From the NCBI GenBank assembly GCA_031548675.1, contig JAVBQU010000035.1, forward strand, positions 1-10,042: a stretch of DNA of 10,042 nt, written 5' to 3'. The DNA comes from JAVBQU01 sp031548675 (GTDB taxonomy: Bacteria; Bacteroidota; Bacteroidia; Bacteroidales; P3). This document shows positions 1-6,760 of this stretch, piece by piece. A program made the translations under genes and the position numbers. Numbering within the stretch: position 1 is the stretch's first letter; the number at the start of each line of letters is the position of its first letter. The notes beneath the pieces are model-generated. The model had not been told where the DNA came from, did not search any database, and saw only the letters and a list, made by a program, of their open reading frames with translations.

Positions 1-230
1 GTTTCGGGAGTGTCGTTTTCGGGGTCGGTGTTATGTGTAAGCTTTTCCGCATTTTTTCTCCAAATTAACATCAATGGTTCGGGCAGTTAGCTATAACAAG
101 GCAATTTCGGAACTGTCTCTATGTCTAAAAAAAGAATCTTCTGAATATTAATTTGCTCAAGCATAAAGAAATATTTTGTGAATGTTTGACTTAAACATTC
201 TGCATATATAATAATCCGGTTTATTTGATA
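1..230. other. Left-edge non-coding region with a possible ORF fragment
   Basis: No recognisable gene. On the minus strand an ORF is open from an ATG at 71-69 to the left edge (23 codons, ending in the acidic run NTDPENDTPE). A second minus-strand ATG at 52-50 follows a good Shine-Dalgarno-like GGAGAAAAA. Either could be the 5' end of a gene running off the window, but plus frame 1 is also open over 1-90, so the choice is not decidable here. Bases 93-230 are AT-rich and contain one hairpin, listed separately. Confidence 0.25.
180..200. repeat. Perfect 8-bp inverted repeat (hairpin)
   Basis: GAATGTTT (180-187) and AAACATTC (193-200) are exact reverse complements around a 5-nt loop, GACTT. The stem is AT-rich and no T-run follows on either strand, so it is a poor intrinsic terminator. 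It may be an operator-like site or chance in AT-rich DNA. No function is assigned. Confidence 0.4.
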
Positions 231-367
231 GGCTGTTGAAAAAAGCAACAGTGTGCGTCATCGCGAGGAGAAACAACGAAGCGATCTATTAATAATCTAA
301 TGGATTGCTTCACTGCTTGTAACTCGCAGTTCAGCAATGACGGCATAAAAAACCCTTTTGAACAGCC
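231..367. repeat. Nested inverted-repeat element, MITE-like
   Basis: Two sets of inverted repeats are nested. The outer pair is GGCTGTTGAAAA (231-242) against TTTTGAACAGCC (356-367), 11 of 12 matching. The inner pair is CGTCATCGC (256-264) against GCAATGACG (334-342), one mismatch. A further imperfect pair lies inside: GAAGCGATC (278-286) against GGATTGCTTC (302-311). The inner ends resemble the GTCATTGCGAGG...AAGCAATC palindromic family that I recall as dispersed in many bacterial genomes. There is no coding capacity. It sits 30 bp past the mgsA stop, so its transcript could fold and end or stabilise the mgsA message. The element boundaries are inferred from the repeats only. Confidence 0.65.
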
Positions 368-397
368 TGATTACGAAAGTTTCTGATAATTATTATC

Positions 398-868
398 TCA
401 TTCCAGATTTCGTTTGATATAAGCGGAATAATCTTTAACCACCGGCTGGTAATCTTCCTGAAATAAACCGGATGAAATAATAAAATCTGCTGTTGAGCGG
501 TTGCAGGCAGTAGGAATGTTATATAAAGCTACAATCCGTAACAAGGCTTTTACATCCACATCGTGGGGCTGCGACGCCATAGGATCCCAAAAGAAAAATA
601 AAACATCGATTTCTCCGTTTACAATCATTGCTCCCAATTGCTGGTCGCCTCCCAAAGGACCGGATTTAAGTTTCGTAATGCGGGGTAAGCTCCGCCCCTG
701 CACTAATTCTTCAAGCGTTTCTTGTACCAGCCGTCCGGTTGTTCCGGTGCACACCAGTTCATGCTCGTGTAATATGCTGTAGTTCCATGCAACCCACTCT
801 ACCATATCTTTTTTATTATTGTCGTGAGCTACTAAACCTATTCGTTTTCTTGCTTTTACTTTATGCAT
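398..868 (-). CDS. mgsA: Methylglyoxal synthase
   Basis: Cytoplasmic lyase converting dihydroxyacetone phosphate to methylglyoxal plus phosphate, a bypass of lower glycolysis used when phosphate is scarce. Numbering from the ATG at 868-866 gives 156 residues, close to the 152 of E. coli MgsA. Family signatures are LVAHDN near residue 12 (His15-Asp16), the phosphate-binding TGTTG near 41, SGPLGGDQQ with catalytic Asp75, and FFFWDP...PHDVDVKALLR with His102 and Asp105. A GTG at 889-887 in the same frame would add seven residues (MPKKNKN) and overlap the upstream gene by 17 bp. I prefer the ATG because it leaves a 4-bp gap and conservation begins after it. It directly follows the M28 cyclase gene and is probably co-transcribed with it. 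Every catalytic residue I could place is present. Confidence 0.96.
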   Translation of the reverse strand: MHKVKARKRIGLVAHDNNKKDMVEWVAWNYSILHEHELVCTGTTGRLVQETLEELVQGRSLPRITKLKSGPLGGDQQLGAMIVNGEIDVLFFFWDPMASQPHDVDVKALLRIVALYNIPTACNRSTADFIISSGLFQEDYQPVVKDYSAYIKRNLE

Positions 869-872
869 ATTT

Positions 873-1922
873 TTATTCTTTTTCGGCACAAACCATCGTT
901 AATACTACATTTCCTACTACTTTAAGCGTTTCTTTGGAAATGTTACTCATGTCGTCGGTTGTAGTATGCCAATGTTTGAAAAAGCGGTTGGTTTGTCCCG
1001 GTTCCATGTGGATAATATCAACCATAGGAATATGACCGTCTCTATTTATGTAAAGATGGTCATCTAAAATACCGCTCACTTCCTGATCTACAAAATATTT
1101 TTCATAACCTTTTTGCTTAGCGGCTTTCCAAACATTATCCAAAAGGGTTGGAGCAAATACTCTTGAGGTTTCTTCTTTATAAAAAGTAGCATGGGCTGCT
1201 CCTACCATATCTAAAAGAATTCCATATTTGGCTTGATAATACGGCAGATGTTTATTTTTAGCCCAGTATTGAGAACCTAAGCACCACGATTCTTCTTTAC
1301 CATTCTGCACCGATTCGGGTGCTCCCCCATCTTCTAAATCTAATAATAAAATATCTACACCCACAGCCGGCTGCTTTTGTTTAAGCACTCTCGCTACTTC
1401 GAGCAAAATACCTACTCCACTTGCTCCGTCATTAGCCCCCAACACAGGTTTGTTTTGATTTCCGGGTATAGAATCATGGTCTGCAAACGGACGCGAATCC
1501 CAATGCGCACATAGCAAAATACGTGTACCTGCCTGCGGGTTTATACTGCCTATAATATTAATTCCGCTTTGGGGTACGCCATCGAAACGGGCTGCGTTGA
1601 AGTTTTGAATATAAACCGTATCTGTAAATACCTTCAATTTTTCAATTAAATAATCGGCACATCGTTTATGGGCCTCGGTATTGGGTACGCGTGCTCCGAA
1701 TGCCACTTGTTTATCTACAAAAGAATAGGCCGAATCGGCATTGAAATCGGGAATAACAACAGAGGCATAATCTGTTTCTGCCTGTCCTTCCGGCGGGGTA
1801 GTTTGCGGAGTATCTCCTCCACAATTGTAAAAGAATGTGATTATTAAAACAATCAATACTTTTTTGGCAATGCCGAAAGCAATCAGCCATTTTAGGGTTT
1901 TAGAATTTTTCGGAAACTTCAT
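873..1922 (-). CDS. M28-family glutaminyl-peptide cyclotransferase-like lipoprotein
   Basis: Predicted zinc enzyme of the mammalian-type (type II) glutaminyl cyclase branch of peptidase family M28, which forms pyroglutamate at protein N-termini. With the ATG at 1922-1920 the protein has 349 residues. A basic N-terminus and hydrophobic segment (about 22-32) end in Cys34, a weak lipobox (FFYNC) suggesting envelope anchoring. Visible motifs are AHWDSRP at 139, GANDGASG at 162 (zinc ligand Asp165), DLED at 195 (base Glu197 and ligand Asp198), LLDMVG at 236 (Asp238), DDH at 287 and HWHTTTDD at 317. The Trp318-His319 pair is the cyclase hallmark, matching the WH pair of human QC. A longer TTG start at 1958-1956 is unlikely because it lies inside the -7 promoter element. 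An aminopeptidase activity is the main alternative. Confidence 0.87.
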   Translation of the reverse strand: MKFPKNSKTLKWLIAFGIAKKVLIVLIITFFYNCGGDTPQTTPPEGQAETDYASVVIPDFNADSAYSFVDKQVAFGARVPNTEAHKRCADYLIEKLKVFTDTVYIQNFNAARFDGVPQSGINIIGSINPQAGTRILLCAHWDSRPFADHDSIPGNQNKPVLGANDGASGVGILLEVARVLKQKQPAVGVDILLLDLEDGGAPESVQNGKEESWCLGSQYWAKNKHLPYYQAKYGILLDMVGAAHATFYKEETSRVFAPTLLDNVWKAAKQKGYEKYFVDQEVSGILDDHLYINRDGHIPMVDIIHMEPGQTNRFFKHWHTTTDDMSNISKETLKVVGNVVLTMVCAEKE

Positions 1923-1955
1923 ATTATGTGAATGGTAAATATGTGATTTAAAGTA

Positions 1956-1963
1956 CAAAGGTA
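1956..1963 (-). promoter_or_regulatory. Bacteroidota -7 promoter element for the cyclase-mgsA unit
   Basis: The minus strand reads TACCTTTG, matching the Bacteroidota -7 consensus TAnnTTTG, 33 bp upstream of the preferred cyclase ATG. The same octamer occurs before gapA. No good -33 TTTG is seen at the 19-21 nt spacing, so support rests on the -7 box and its position. Confidence 0.55.
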
Positions 1964-1980
1964 GAGAAATTTTTGCATCT

Positions 1981-2442
1981 ATTTCTTACGAAATTGTTTC
2001 AAAAAGGTTATTATGTAAGGAAAAAAGATTGTCTAATTTTAGAATTTAGACTGTGTTTGCCAAGCGTGCTTTTATAAAGTTTCGGTTGCTTTGTCCTCTT
2101 AACTGGCATAGATGGGTAATTAATTGATTATATTTTACTTTTGGCTTAACCCAAAAGTAACAAAAACTCAAGGCTGAATAAAAAATTGCTAAAAAAACTT
2201 CCTTTTCCACTAAACAAAAAAAGGTTGACTCTAAATCGTTCTATTTTATACCTAGGGACATGTAAATTTCTGTATTTTTATTTGACTTCACCGCTTGCTT
2301 TTTTGTTCTTTACGCTTCAAAATCCGTTTTTTCTTAACGCATTTTTTATTATGCCAATCCTTCTGTTTCAATTTGTCACTTCCTTTTGCTTAAAGCCCTT
2401 TTATTTAAAAATCGAAAAGATATATGATACAAGGATTAATTC
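1981..2442. other. Intergenic region between the cyclase and gapA
   Basis: About 460 bp of very AT-rich DNA without a convincing gene. A plus-strand ORF at 2186-2473 (95 codons) is mostly Phe, Leu, Lys and Ile, matches no family I recognise, and runs into the gapA terminator, so I reject it. Short structures seen are GTCTAA (2031-2036) with TTAGAC (2046-2051), and the strong inverted repeat at 2135-2160 listed separately. The region otherwise looks like decayed sequence. Confidence 0.5.
2135..2160. repeat. Perfect 10-bp inverted repeat, probable dispersed repeat core
   Basis: TTACTTTTGG (2135-2144) and CCAAAAGTAA (2151-2160) pair perfectly around the loop CTTAAC, followed by CAAAAACTCAAGGC. 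This combination resembles an intergenic repeat that I recall from Bacteroidota genomes; that recollection was not checked. It is not next to any gene end, so a terminator role is less likely than a dispersed repeat. Confidence 0.55.
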
Positions 2443-2493
2443 AAAAAATAAGCCCGAAAATTTTATGCTATAAAATTTTCGGGCTTATTTTTT
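2443..2493 (-). terminator. Strong intrinsic terminator downstream of gapA
   Basis: A perfect 24-bp stem (2443-2466 with 2470-2493) closes a 3-nt loop. The GC-rich core GCCCGAAAA / TTTTCGGGC is flanked by A6 on one side and T6 on the other. It starts 12 bp past the gapA stop, which identifies gapA as its gene. Because the A-run and T-run are symmetrical it could also stop transcription arriving from the left. Confidence 0.93.
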
Positions 2494-2504
2494 ATAATGC
2501 AATA

Positions 2505-3509
2505 TTATTTTATGGTGTTGGTATAGGCAACCATATCAAGTATTTTGCAAGAATAACCCCATTCATTATCGTACCAAGATACGAGTTTTACAAAGTTAGA
2601 ATTCAAAGCAATACTAGCTTCCACGTCGAAGATAGAGGTGCAGGATTCTCCCACAAAGTCAGTAGAAACAACCGCATCTTCGGTATATGTTAAAATGCCT
2701 TTCAATTCGTTTTCTGATGCCTTTTTGATAGCTGCTTTAATTTCATCCATGCTAGCAGCTTTTTCTAAACGACAGGTAAGGTCAACTACTGATACATCAA
2801 CGGTAGGAACACGGAATGACATACCAGTTAATTTTCCTTTTAATTCGGGAATAACTTTGGTAACCGCTTTAGCTGCTCCGGTTGATGAAGGAATAATATT
2901 GGCTGCTGCTGCACGTCCGCCTCTCCAATCTTTGGCAGATGGTCCGTCAACGGTTTTCTGGGTGGCTGTAGTAGCATGAACTGTAGTCATTAAGCCTTCT
3001 AAAAGTCCGAAATTTTCGTGAATAACCTTAGCTAAAGGAGCTAAACAGTTGGTAGTGCATGAAGCATTAGAAATAATAGCTTCTCCTTTGTATGATTTGT
3101 GGTTTACACCATATACAAACATCGGGGTATCGTCTTTTGAAGGAGCTGACATAATTACCCGTTTAGCACCAGCTTGCAAGTGTAAAGCTGCTTTTTCTTT
3201 TTCTAAGAATAAACCTGTAGATTCAACAACATAGTCAACATTTACTTCGTTCCATTTCAAATTGGCAGGATCTTTTTCGGCAGTAATACGGATCGCTTTT
3301 CCATTAACAACCAATTTCCCGTCTTTTACTTCTACCGTTCCGTTAAATCTCCCATGAACACTGTCATATTTAAGCATATATGCCATATATTCTACGTCAA
3401 TCAAATCGTTGATTGCCACAACTTCTAAATCATTTCTTTGACAGGCTGCACGAAAAACCAATCTTCCGATACGTCCAAATCCATTGATTCCAACTTTAAT
3501 TGTATTCAT
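2505..3509 (-). CDS. gapA: Glyceraldehyde-3-phosphate dehydrogenase, type I
   Basis: Cytoplasmic tetrameric glycolytic enzyme oxidising glyceraldehyde 3-phosphate with phosphate and NAD to 1,3-bisphosphoglycerate. Its 334 residues are the usual full length. The Rossmann motif GINGFGRIGR begins at residue 7. The AINDL segment, with Asp35, is typical of NAD-preferring forms. The catalytic signature SNASCTTNCLAPL places the nucleophile at Cys151, with the activating His at 178 (TTVHATTATQ). The C-terminal SWYDNEWGYS motif at 311 is intact. It is preceded by its own promoter and followed by a strong terminator, so it is probably a single-gene transcript. Nothing is missing or unusual. NADP-linked or erythrose-4-phosphate paralogues are less likely given the canonical motifs. 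Confidence 0.98.
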   Translation of the reverse strand: MNTIKVGINGFGRIGRLVFRAACQRNDLEVVAINDLIDVEYMAYMLKYDSVHGRFNGTVEVKDGKLVVNGKAIRITAEKDPANLKWNEVNVDYVVESTGLFLEKEKAALHLQAGAKRVIMSAPSKDDTPMFVYGVNHKSYKGEAIISNASCTTNCLAPLAKVIHENFGLLEGLMTTVHATTATQKTVDGPSAKDWRGGRAAAANIIPSSTGAAKAVTKVIPELKGKLTGMSFRVPTVDVSVVDLTCRLEKAASMDEIKAAIKKASENELKGILTYTEDAVVSTDFVGESCTSIFDVEASIALNSNFVKLVSWYDNEWGYSCKILDMVAYTNTIK

Positions 3510-3556
3510 TTTCTGATACTTTAATTTATTTATATTCCGTGTTAAATTTTCAAGTG

Positions 3557-3587
3557 CAAAGGTAGTATTTTTTCAAATTTCTGCAAT
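3557..3587 (-). promoter_or_regulatory. gapA promoter (Bacteroidota type)
   Basis: On the minus strand the -7 box TACCTTTG (3557-3564) lies 19 nt downstream of ATTG (3584-3587), fitting TTTG-N19-21-TAnnTTTG with one mismatch in the -33 box. The expected start site is near 3550, giving a leader of about 40 nt before the gapA ATG. Confidence 0.75.
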
Positions 3588-3698
3588 GAAATTCTGCTAT
3601 AAACTTGATGCACAAGCGTTATTTTTACAACAAATGGGAGCTAAAAAAGTTGACAAAAAATGAAGTGTTTGCTTTTTGATTTATTGAATTATTGAAAG

Positions 3699-3734
3699 TT
3701 TATAACGTTATAAAGTTTGAATGTTATAACGTTC
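3699..3734. repeat. 16-bp palindrome with a second half-copy
   Basis: TTTATAACGTTATAAA (3699-3714) is a perfect palindrome. Its core TTATAACGTT recurs 24 bp further on (3700-3709 and 3724-3733). It lies in the roughly 285-bp gap between the gapA promoter and the DUF1573 gene, well upstream of the gapA -33 box. It could be a regulator site or part of a low-complexity intergenic repeat. The rest of this gap is AT-rich and shows no gene. Confidence 0.45.
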
Positions 3735-3874
3735 TTGCTTTCTTAGTTTATATCTCGTTTACTTGTACACCTGCCTACAGAATTTACCACAAAAAACAGA
3801 TTGCATAATGAAGTTAACAAATTTACTTCTTTCTGTTCCCCTTTTCGCATTCATCATTCATAACTCATTGTTAT

Positions 3875-4303
3875 TTACATCTGATGTCCTTTAATTTGCA
3901 AATGCTGTGTACCGTTAGAGGCATTGGATTGTACAGTAATGGTTTTTATAAAATCGCCGCCCTCCTTAGCTCCTGTAAACCGCACATGGATAGAATCTAC
4001 CGCATTAGGCATAAGCGAGGTTTTGGGGAAGTCTATAACCGTGCAGCCGCAACCTGCCGATACATTGATAAGTACCAAAGGTTCTGTTCCGGTATTGTGG
4101 TACTTGAAATAGCATTCGGGCTTGGCATCTTTTATTACCTTGCCAAAGTCATGTGCCAGCGTATCGAAGCAGATGGCGGAATTACCAACATGGTCAGAAA
4201 GAAGGGTATCTTTTCCGATGGTTGATGTTTGATTGTTTTCTGTTTTGGGTTTGCATCCGAACAGCAGAAAGGCTGTAAGAGATAGGAATATGTATTTTTT
4301 CAT
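3875..4303 (-). CDS. DUF1573 domain lipoprotein
   Basis: A small envelope protein of 142 residues. The signal sequence MKKYIFLSLTAFLLFGC has a clear lipobox (LFGC) with lipidated Cys17, then a short polar linker. Residues about 46-138 form one DUF1573 domain, an immunoglobulin-like beta fold found mainly in Bacteroidota. Its hallmarks are a DFGKV motif near 52, the NTGTEPLVL strand near 70, and SAGCGCT with Cys85 and Cys87. The family has no agreed function; the paired cysteines suggest a disulfide, metal site or structural role. No promoter or terminator is visible, and gaps of about 285-300 bp on either side make it look like a single-gene unit. The identification is firm; the role is unknown. 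Confidence 0.9.
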   Translation of the reverse strand: MKKYIFLSLTAFLLFGCKPKTENNQTSTIGKDTLLSDHVGNSAICFDTLAHDFGKVIKDAKPECYFKYHNTGTEPLVLINVSAGCGCTVIDFPKTSLMPNAVDSIHVRFTGAKEGGDFIKTITVQSNASNGTQHLQIKGHQM

Positions 4304-4607
4304 AATATGCTTAAAGGGTTGTTTAGTTGTTGAATCGTTGAGCTGTTGAGTTGTTTATGCTTAAAGGTTTATAGCATTGGTGAATTGGTGAATCGTTGAG
4401 TTGTTGAGTTGGTTATTTGTTTAATTACTTATAATTTCTGCTTTAAATCTGCATCTCGTTTACTTATGTCTTGTTTCCTCGTCCTCTTATATCTATTTTT
4501 TTGCACTGAGAATTCACAGAGAAACACTGAGTTGTTATTACTCTTGTTACATGTTACTCGTCACGCGTTACCTGTCACTTGTCACAACTTGTACCTTGTT
4601 CCCTAAT
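4304..4607. repeat. Low-complexity intergenic DNA with a near-perfect 23-nt direct repeat
   Basis: No gene is seen. Two 23-nt copies starting TGAATCGTTGAG (4331-4353 and 4389-4411) differ at one base, spaced 58 bp start to start, and are themselves built from GTTGA units. From about 4545 to 4595 a second low-complexity tract alternates GTTAC- and GTCAC-like units. A plus-strand ORF at 4409-4606 follows these repeats and is not credible. There is no hairpin suited to terminate the TlpA-like gene that ends at 4608. Confidence 0.6.
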
Positions 4608-5852
4608 TTATTTTTGCTTTGCAGTTTTGTTGTGATAGGACGATAGGATTTTCTCCACTTCTATTTTATCGCATTCGGACAAATATAAGCCTGAAAAAAT
4701 AACATTAAAATTTTCATCCAAAATATAGCACGATGGATAAGATGGTATGGCATAATTTATAGCTGCTTTTTTATCCTGTATTACAGGGAAATTAATATTG
4801 TACTCTTTTACCATCTCTTGCATTCTATCCATTTTATCCACAGGATCTATAGCCAAATATTGTATATCAGGGTTATTATATTTGGCTTTCATTTCTTTCC
4901 AAAAAGGCAATGCATCTTCCAAGCAATAGCCACAATTGGAATACATAAAATCTAACACATAGCATTTAGCTTTCTGCTTATATAAATCAAATTTTTCTCC
5001 TTTTGAATTCAACCCTACTATTCGGGGTGCTTTGCCTTGTAAGTCCTTTACAATAGACGACGCACAAGTATCATCATTCATATAAGAAATAGCTCTACGT
5101 ACTTTTTCCGGATGAAATTTAATATCTTGCAAAGTGTTGATTTTATAATTGAGCAAGCTTGTATTAAAATAAATAAATGTATCCTGCTCAGGACTTAAGC
5201 AAAAGCTTGTACTATTCATTACCAGATAGCTTGCAGTATCTATGAGTAAAGTTTTATGATAATATTGGCACAAATAATCTCCTTCTTTGCCGTCAATTTT
5301 GCGGTTGGTATAATAGATTAGGGGGTCTTTATATTCTGCAGATTGTTTAATTACATATACCGGCTTCTTTTTGAATAGTGCCACCCCTTCATAAAGGATT
5401 TTAGCATACCAGCCTGTATCTGCCGGCTGCATCCACCAATAAATCGTGTTTCTCAAGTCTTTAAAATAATTATCATCAAGCGAATATCTTCCCTTTAGAT
5501 TTTGGGTAGAATAAAGTGTTAGCATTCCCGAACTTGGTTCGTATGAGTAGGCAGTATCCTTTGAACAGTCTATAAAATATTCAACATCTGTGTTATCGAC
5601 ATCTCTTTGATATTTATGCCACATTTTTGCATAGGCAGTGTCATTATCAAACACCATTTTATATACAAGATTGCAATTATAATTACCACCATTATTACAA
5701 TTTTGCTGAAAAAGATTATAATCTATACTGCGGCAATGCAAATCCATTGCTTTATGCGATTTTTCTAAAATCCAACGGATTTTCAGGCTATCGGTTTGTT
5801 GTCCTACGCTTATAATCGGCAATAAAAAACAGAGAAACAAAACTTTTTTCAT
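4608..5852 (-). CDS. Exported TlpA/ResA-like thioredoxin-fold protein
   Basis: 414 residues. The signal peptide MKKVLFLCFLLPIISVG is probably cut by signal peptidase I before Gln18-Gln19, so this is a soluble or outer-membrane-associated envelope protein. Residues about 20-265 form a beta-rich N-terminal region that I cannot assign, with several Cys (40, 52, 60, 96, 195, 218). Residues about 272-405 are a thioredoxin-like domain: VLDFMYSNCGYC with active-site Cys307 and Cys310, YLAIDP near 332, and YPSCYILDE with the expected cis-Pro at 373. Family members exchange disulfides in envelope proteins. It follows the cysteine-rich lipoprotein gene by 95 bp, across a terminator, so the two may be expressed separately. 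A decayed copy of its 3' end lies at 7259-7347. The domain is firm; the substrate is unknown. Confidence 0.85.
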   Translation of the reverse strand: MKKVLFLCFLLPIISVGQQTDSLKIRWILEKSHKAMDLHCRSIDYNLFQQNCNNGGNYNCNLVYKMVFDNDTAYAKMWHKYQRDVDNTDVEYFIDCSKDTAYSYEPSSGMLTLYSTQNLKGRYSLDDNYFKDLRNTIYWWMQPADTGWYAKILYEGVALFKKKPVYVIKQSAEYKDPLIYYTNRKIDGKEGDYLCQYYHKTLLIDTASYLVMNSTSFCLSPEQDTFIYFNTSLLNYKINTLQDIKFHPEKVRRAISYMNDDTCASSIVKDLQGKAPRIVGLNSKGEKFDLYKQKAKCYVLDFMYSNCGYCLEDALPFWKEMKAKYNNPDIQYLAIDPVDKMDRMQEMVKEYNINFPVIQDKKAAINYAIPSYPSCYILDENFNVIFSGLYLSECDKIEVEKILSSYHNKTAKQK

Positions 5853-5900
5853 ATCAATCTTTATTTAAATTCTACAAATAGGGTACAATTCTTAATTATA

Positions 5901-5939
5901 AAATATGATGTGGAAGCAATAAACTTCCACATCATATTT
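5901..5939 (-). terminator. Intrinsic terminator after the Cys-rich lipoprotein gene
   Basis: A perfect 16-bp stem: AAATATGATGTGGAAG (5901-5916) pairs with CTTCCACATCATATTT (5924-5939) around a 7-nt loop. It begins 8 bp past the lipoprotein stop at 5948, and the minus strand continues into an A/T-rich tail. The T-run is short, so readthrough into the TlpA-like gene is possible. Confidence 0.8.
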
Positions 5940-5947
5940 AAACCTAA

Positions 5948-6634
5948 CTATTGCTGTGCAATACTTGTTGCAGGCACAATAACATACCTGTCAAAGTTAA
6001 GTTCGGTAAGTGATGATACACTTTTATAACAACCTTCCTGACACTGATAACCTTGTCCGTGTGAAGTACATGACTTTTCACTATTTTCTGAGCAAGTCCG
6101 CTTTGTAATATTACCTGATTGAGTTTCGTGGTATGAACAACCAAGTTCTAGGTTCTTATTCCCTAATTTCTCACATTCACATCTTGGAGAAAAACCCTTT
6201 GGACATTCAATAAAAGAAGCTTCCTTTTTGTCGCTAACTTCAAAAGGAATTATATAGTATTTAATATCCTCATCTTGAGGAAAATTAAATTCCATTGCAT
6301 TATCTCCTATCCGCTTAATGTATTCTTCGGGGATGTTTACCAAAACAGAAGTGCTGATTTCCACAGAAGATTTAAACATTCTATTGGGAATGACTTGCTT
6401 TTTTACCGTCCATTCTCCGTTTTTGCCCATAGTCAATTGCATTTGGCAGATTTCTTCATTGGCAATATTTTTATCGGTTTGTCCGTAAAAAGTATAAGTG
6501 GTTCCCTCCTTTATATTTTTTAAAGGATTTATTTTGGCAGGTTTTATTGTGTTTTGTACATCTTTGTTGCAAGCGGTAAATACACTTATGCTCGCTATGG
6601 TTGCCATAATAGCTATGAAAATTATCTTTTTCAT
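5948..6634 (-). CDS. Cysteine-rich lipoprotein, function unknown
   Basis: 228 residues, no family recognised. The signal sequence ends in the lipobox VFTAC with lipidated Cys22. Residues about 30-140 look like a small beta-rich domain (YTFYGQTDKN, GKNGEWTVKK). The C-terminal third carries eight cysteines in about 60 residues (144, 152, 154, 166, 181, 189, 198, 202), a density that suggests four disulfides or a metal-binding knot at the cell surface. The protein ends in AQQ. Downstream lies a TlpA-like thioredoxin-fold gene, whose product could form or repair these disulfides; that link is inference from neighbourhood. The gene has its own terminator, and a full-consensus promoter about 330 nt upstream could drive it through a long leader. 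The start is the only plausible one, as it begins the signal peptide. Confidence 0.8.
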   Translation of the reverse strand: MKKIIFIAIMATIASISVFTACNKDVQNTIKPAKINPLKNIKEGTTYTFYGQTDKNIANEEICQMQLTMGKNGEWTVKKQVIPNRMFKSSVEISTSVLVNIPEEYIKRIGDNAMEFNFPQDEDIKYYIIPFEVSDKKEASFIECPKGFSPRCECEKLGNKNLELGCSYHETQSGNITKRTCSENSEKSCTSHGQGYQCQEGCYKSVSSLTELNFDRYVIVPATSIAQQ

Positions 6635-6674
6635 GTTAATTTAATTTTAATTTCCTAATTAATAAATTTAAAAT

Positions 6675-6740
6675 ACAGCCTTAAGGCTGTTCCGGCTTAG
6701 CCTGCTATTGCAGCCTTGTCCGGTGTACTTTGGTAAGTAC
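6675..6740 (-). repeat. Three consecutive hairpins upstream of the Cys-rich lipoprotein gene
   Basis: In transcript (minus) order: GTACTT/AAGTAC with a 4-nt loop (6725-6740); CCGG...CCGG (6692-6695, 6720-6723) enclosing CTGC/GCAG with a 4-nt loop (6702-6713); and the 16-bp perfect palindrome ACAGCCTTAAGGCTGT (6675-6690). The last ends 41 bp before the lipoprotein ATG. They could be a structured 5' leader, a small RNA or a palindromic dispersed repeat. No known riboswitch class is recognised. Confidence 0.6.
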
Positions 6741-6760
6741 AGTCTAATGTTGTAATTTTG

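Noticed and set aside
231..367. CRISPR array or intact insertion sequence at the palindromic element
   Set aside because: There are no regularly spaced direct repeats with unique spacers and no transposase-coding capacity; only nested inverted repeats are present.
398..889. GTG start of mgsA overlapping the cyclase stop
   Set aside because: It adds seven Lys/Asn-rich residues with no counterpart in the family. The ATG at 868 gives normal length and a 4-bp gap. Translational coupling from the GTG cannot be fully excluded.
873..1958. Longer start (TTG at 1958) for the cyclase
   Set aside because: The TTG is part of the TACCTTTG promoter box. The ATG at 1922 begins a more normal basic-plus-hydrophobic N-terminus.
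2186..2473. Plus-strand 95-codon ORF between the cyclase and gapA
   Set aside because: Its composition simply reflects AT-rich DNA (Phe/Leu/Lys), it covers a dispersed-type repeat flank and ends inside the gapA terminator stem, and it shows no domain.
2638..3234. Plus-strand ORFs at 2638-2979 and 3049-3234
   Set aside because: Both are antisense shadows of the fully conserved gapA coding sequence.
3808..3894. Plus-strand 28-codon ORF that resembles a signal peptide (MKLTNLLLSV)
   Set aside because: It overlaps the 3' end of the DUF1573 gene, has no ribosome binding site, and stops right after the hydrophobic stretch.
5944..6144. Minus-strand 66-codon ORF within the Cys-rich lipoprotein gene
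   Set aside because: It lies in another frame of a well-supported lipoprotein gene and lacks a signal, domain or ribosome binding site.
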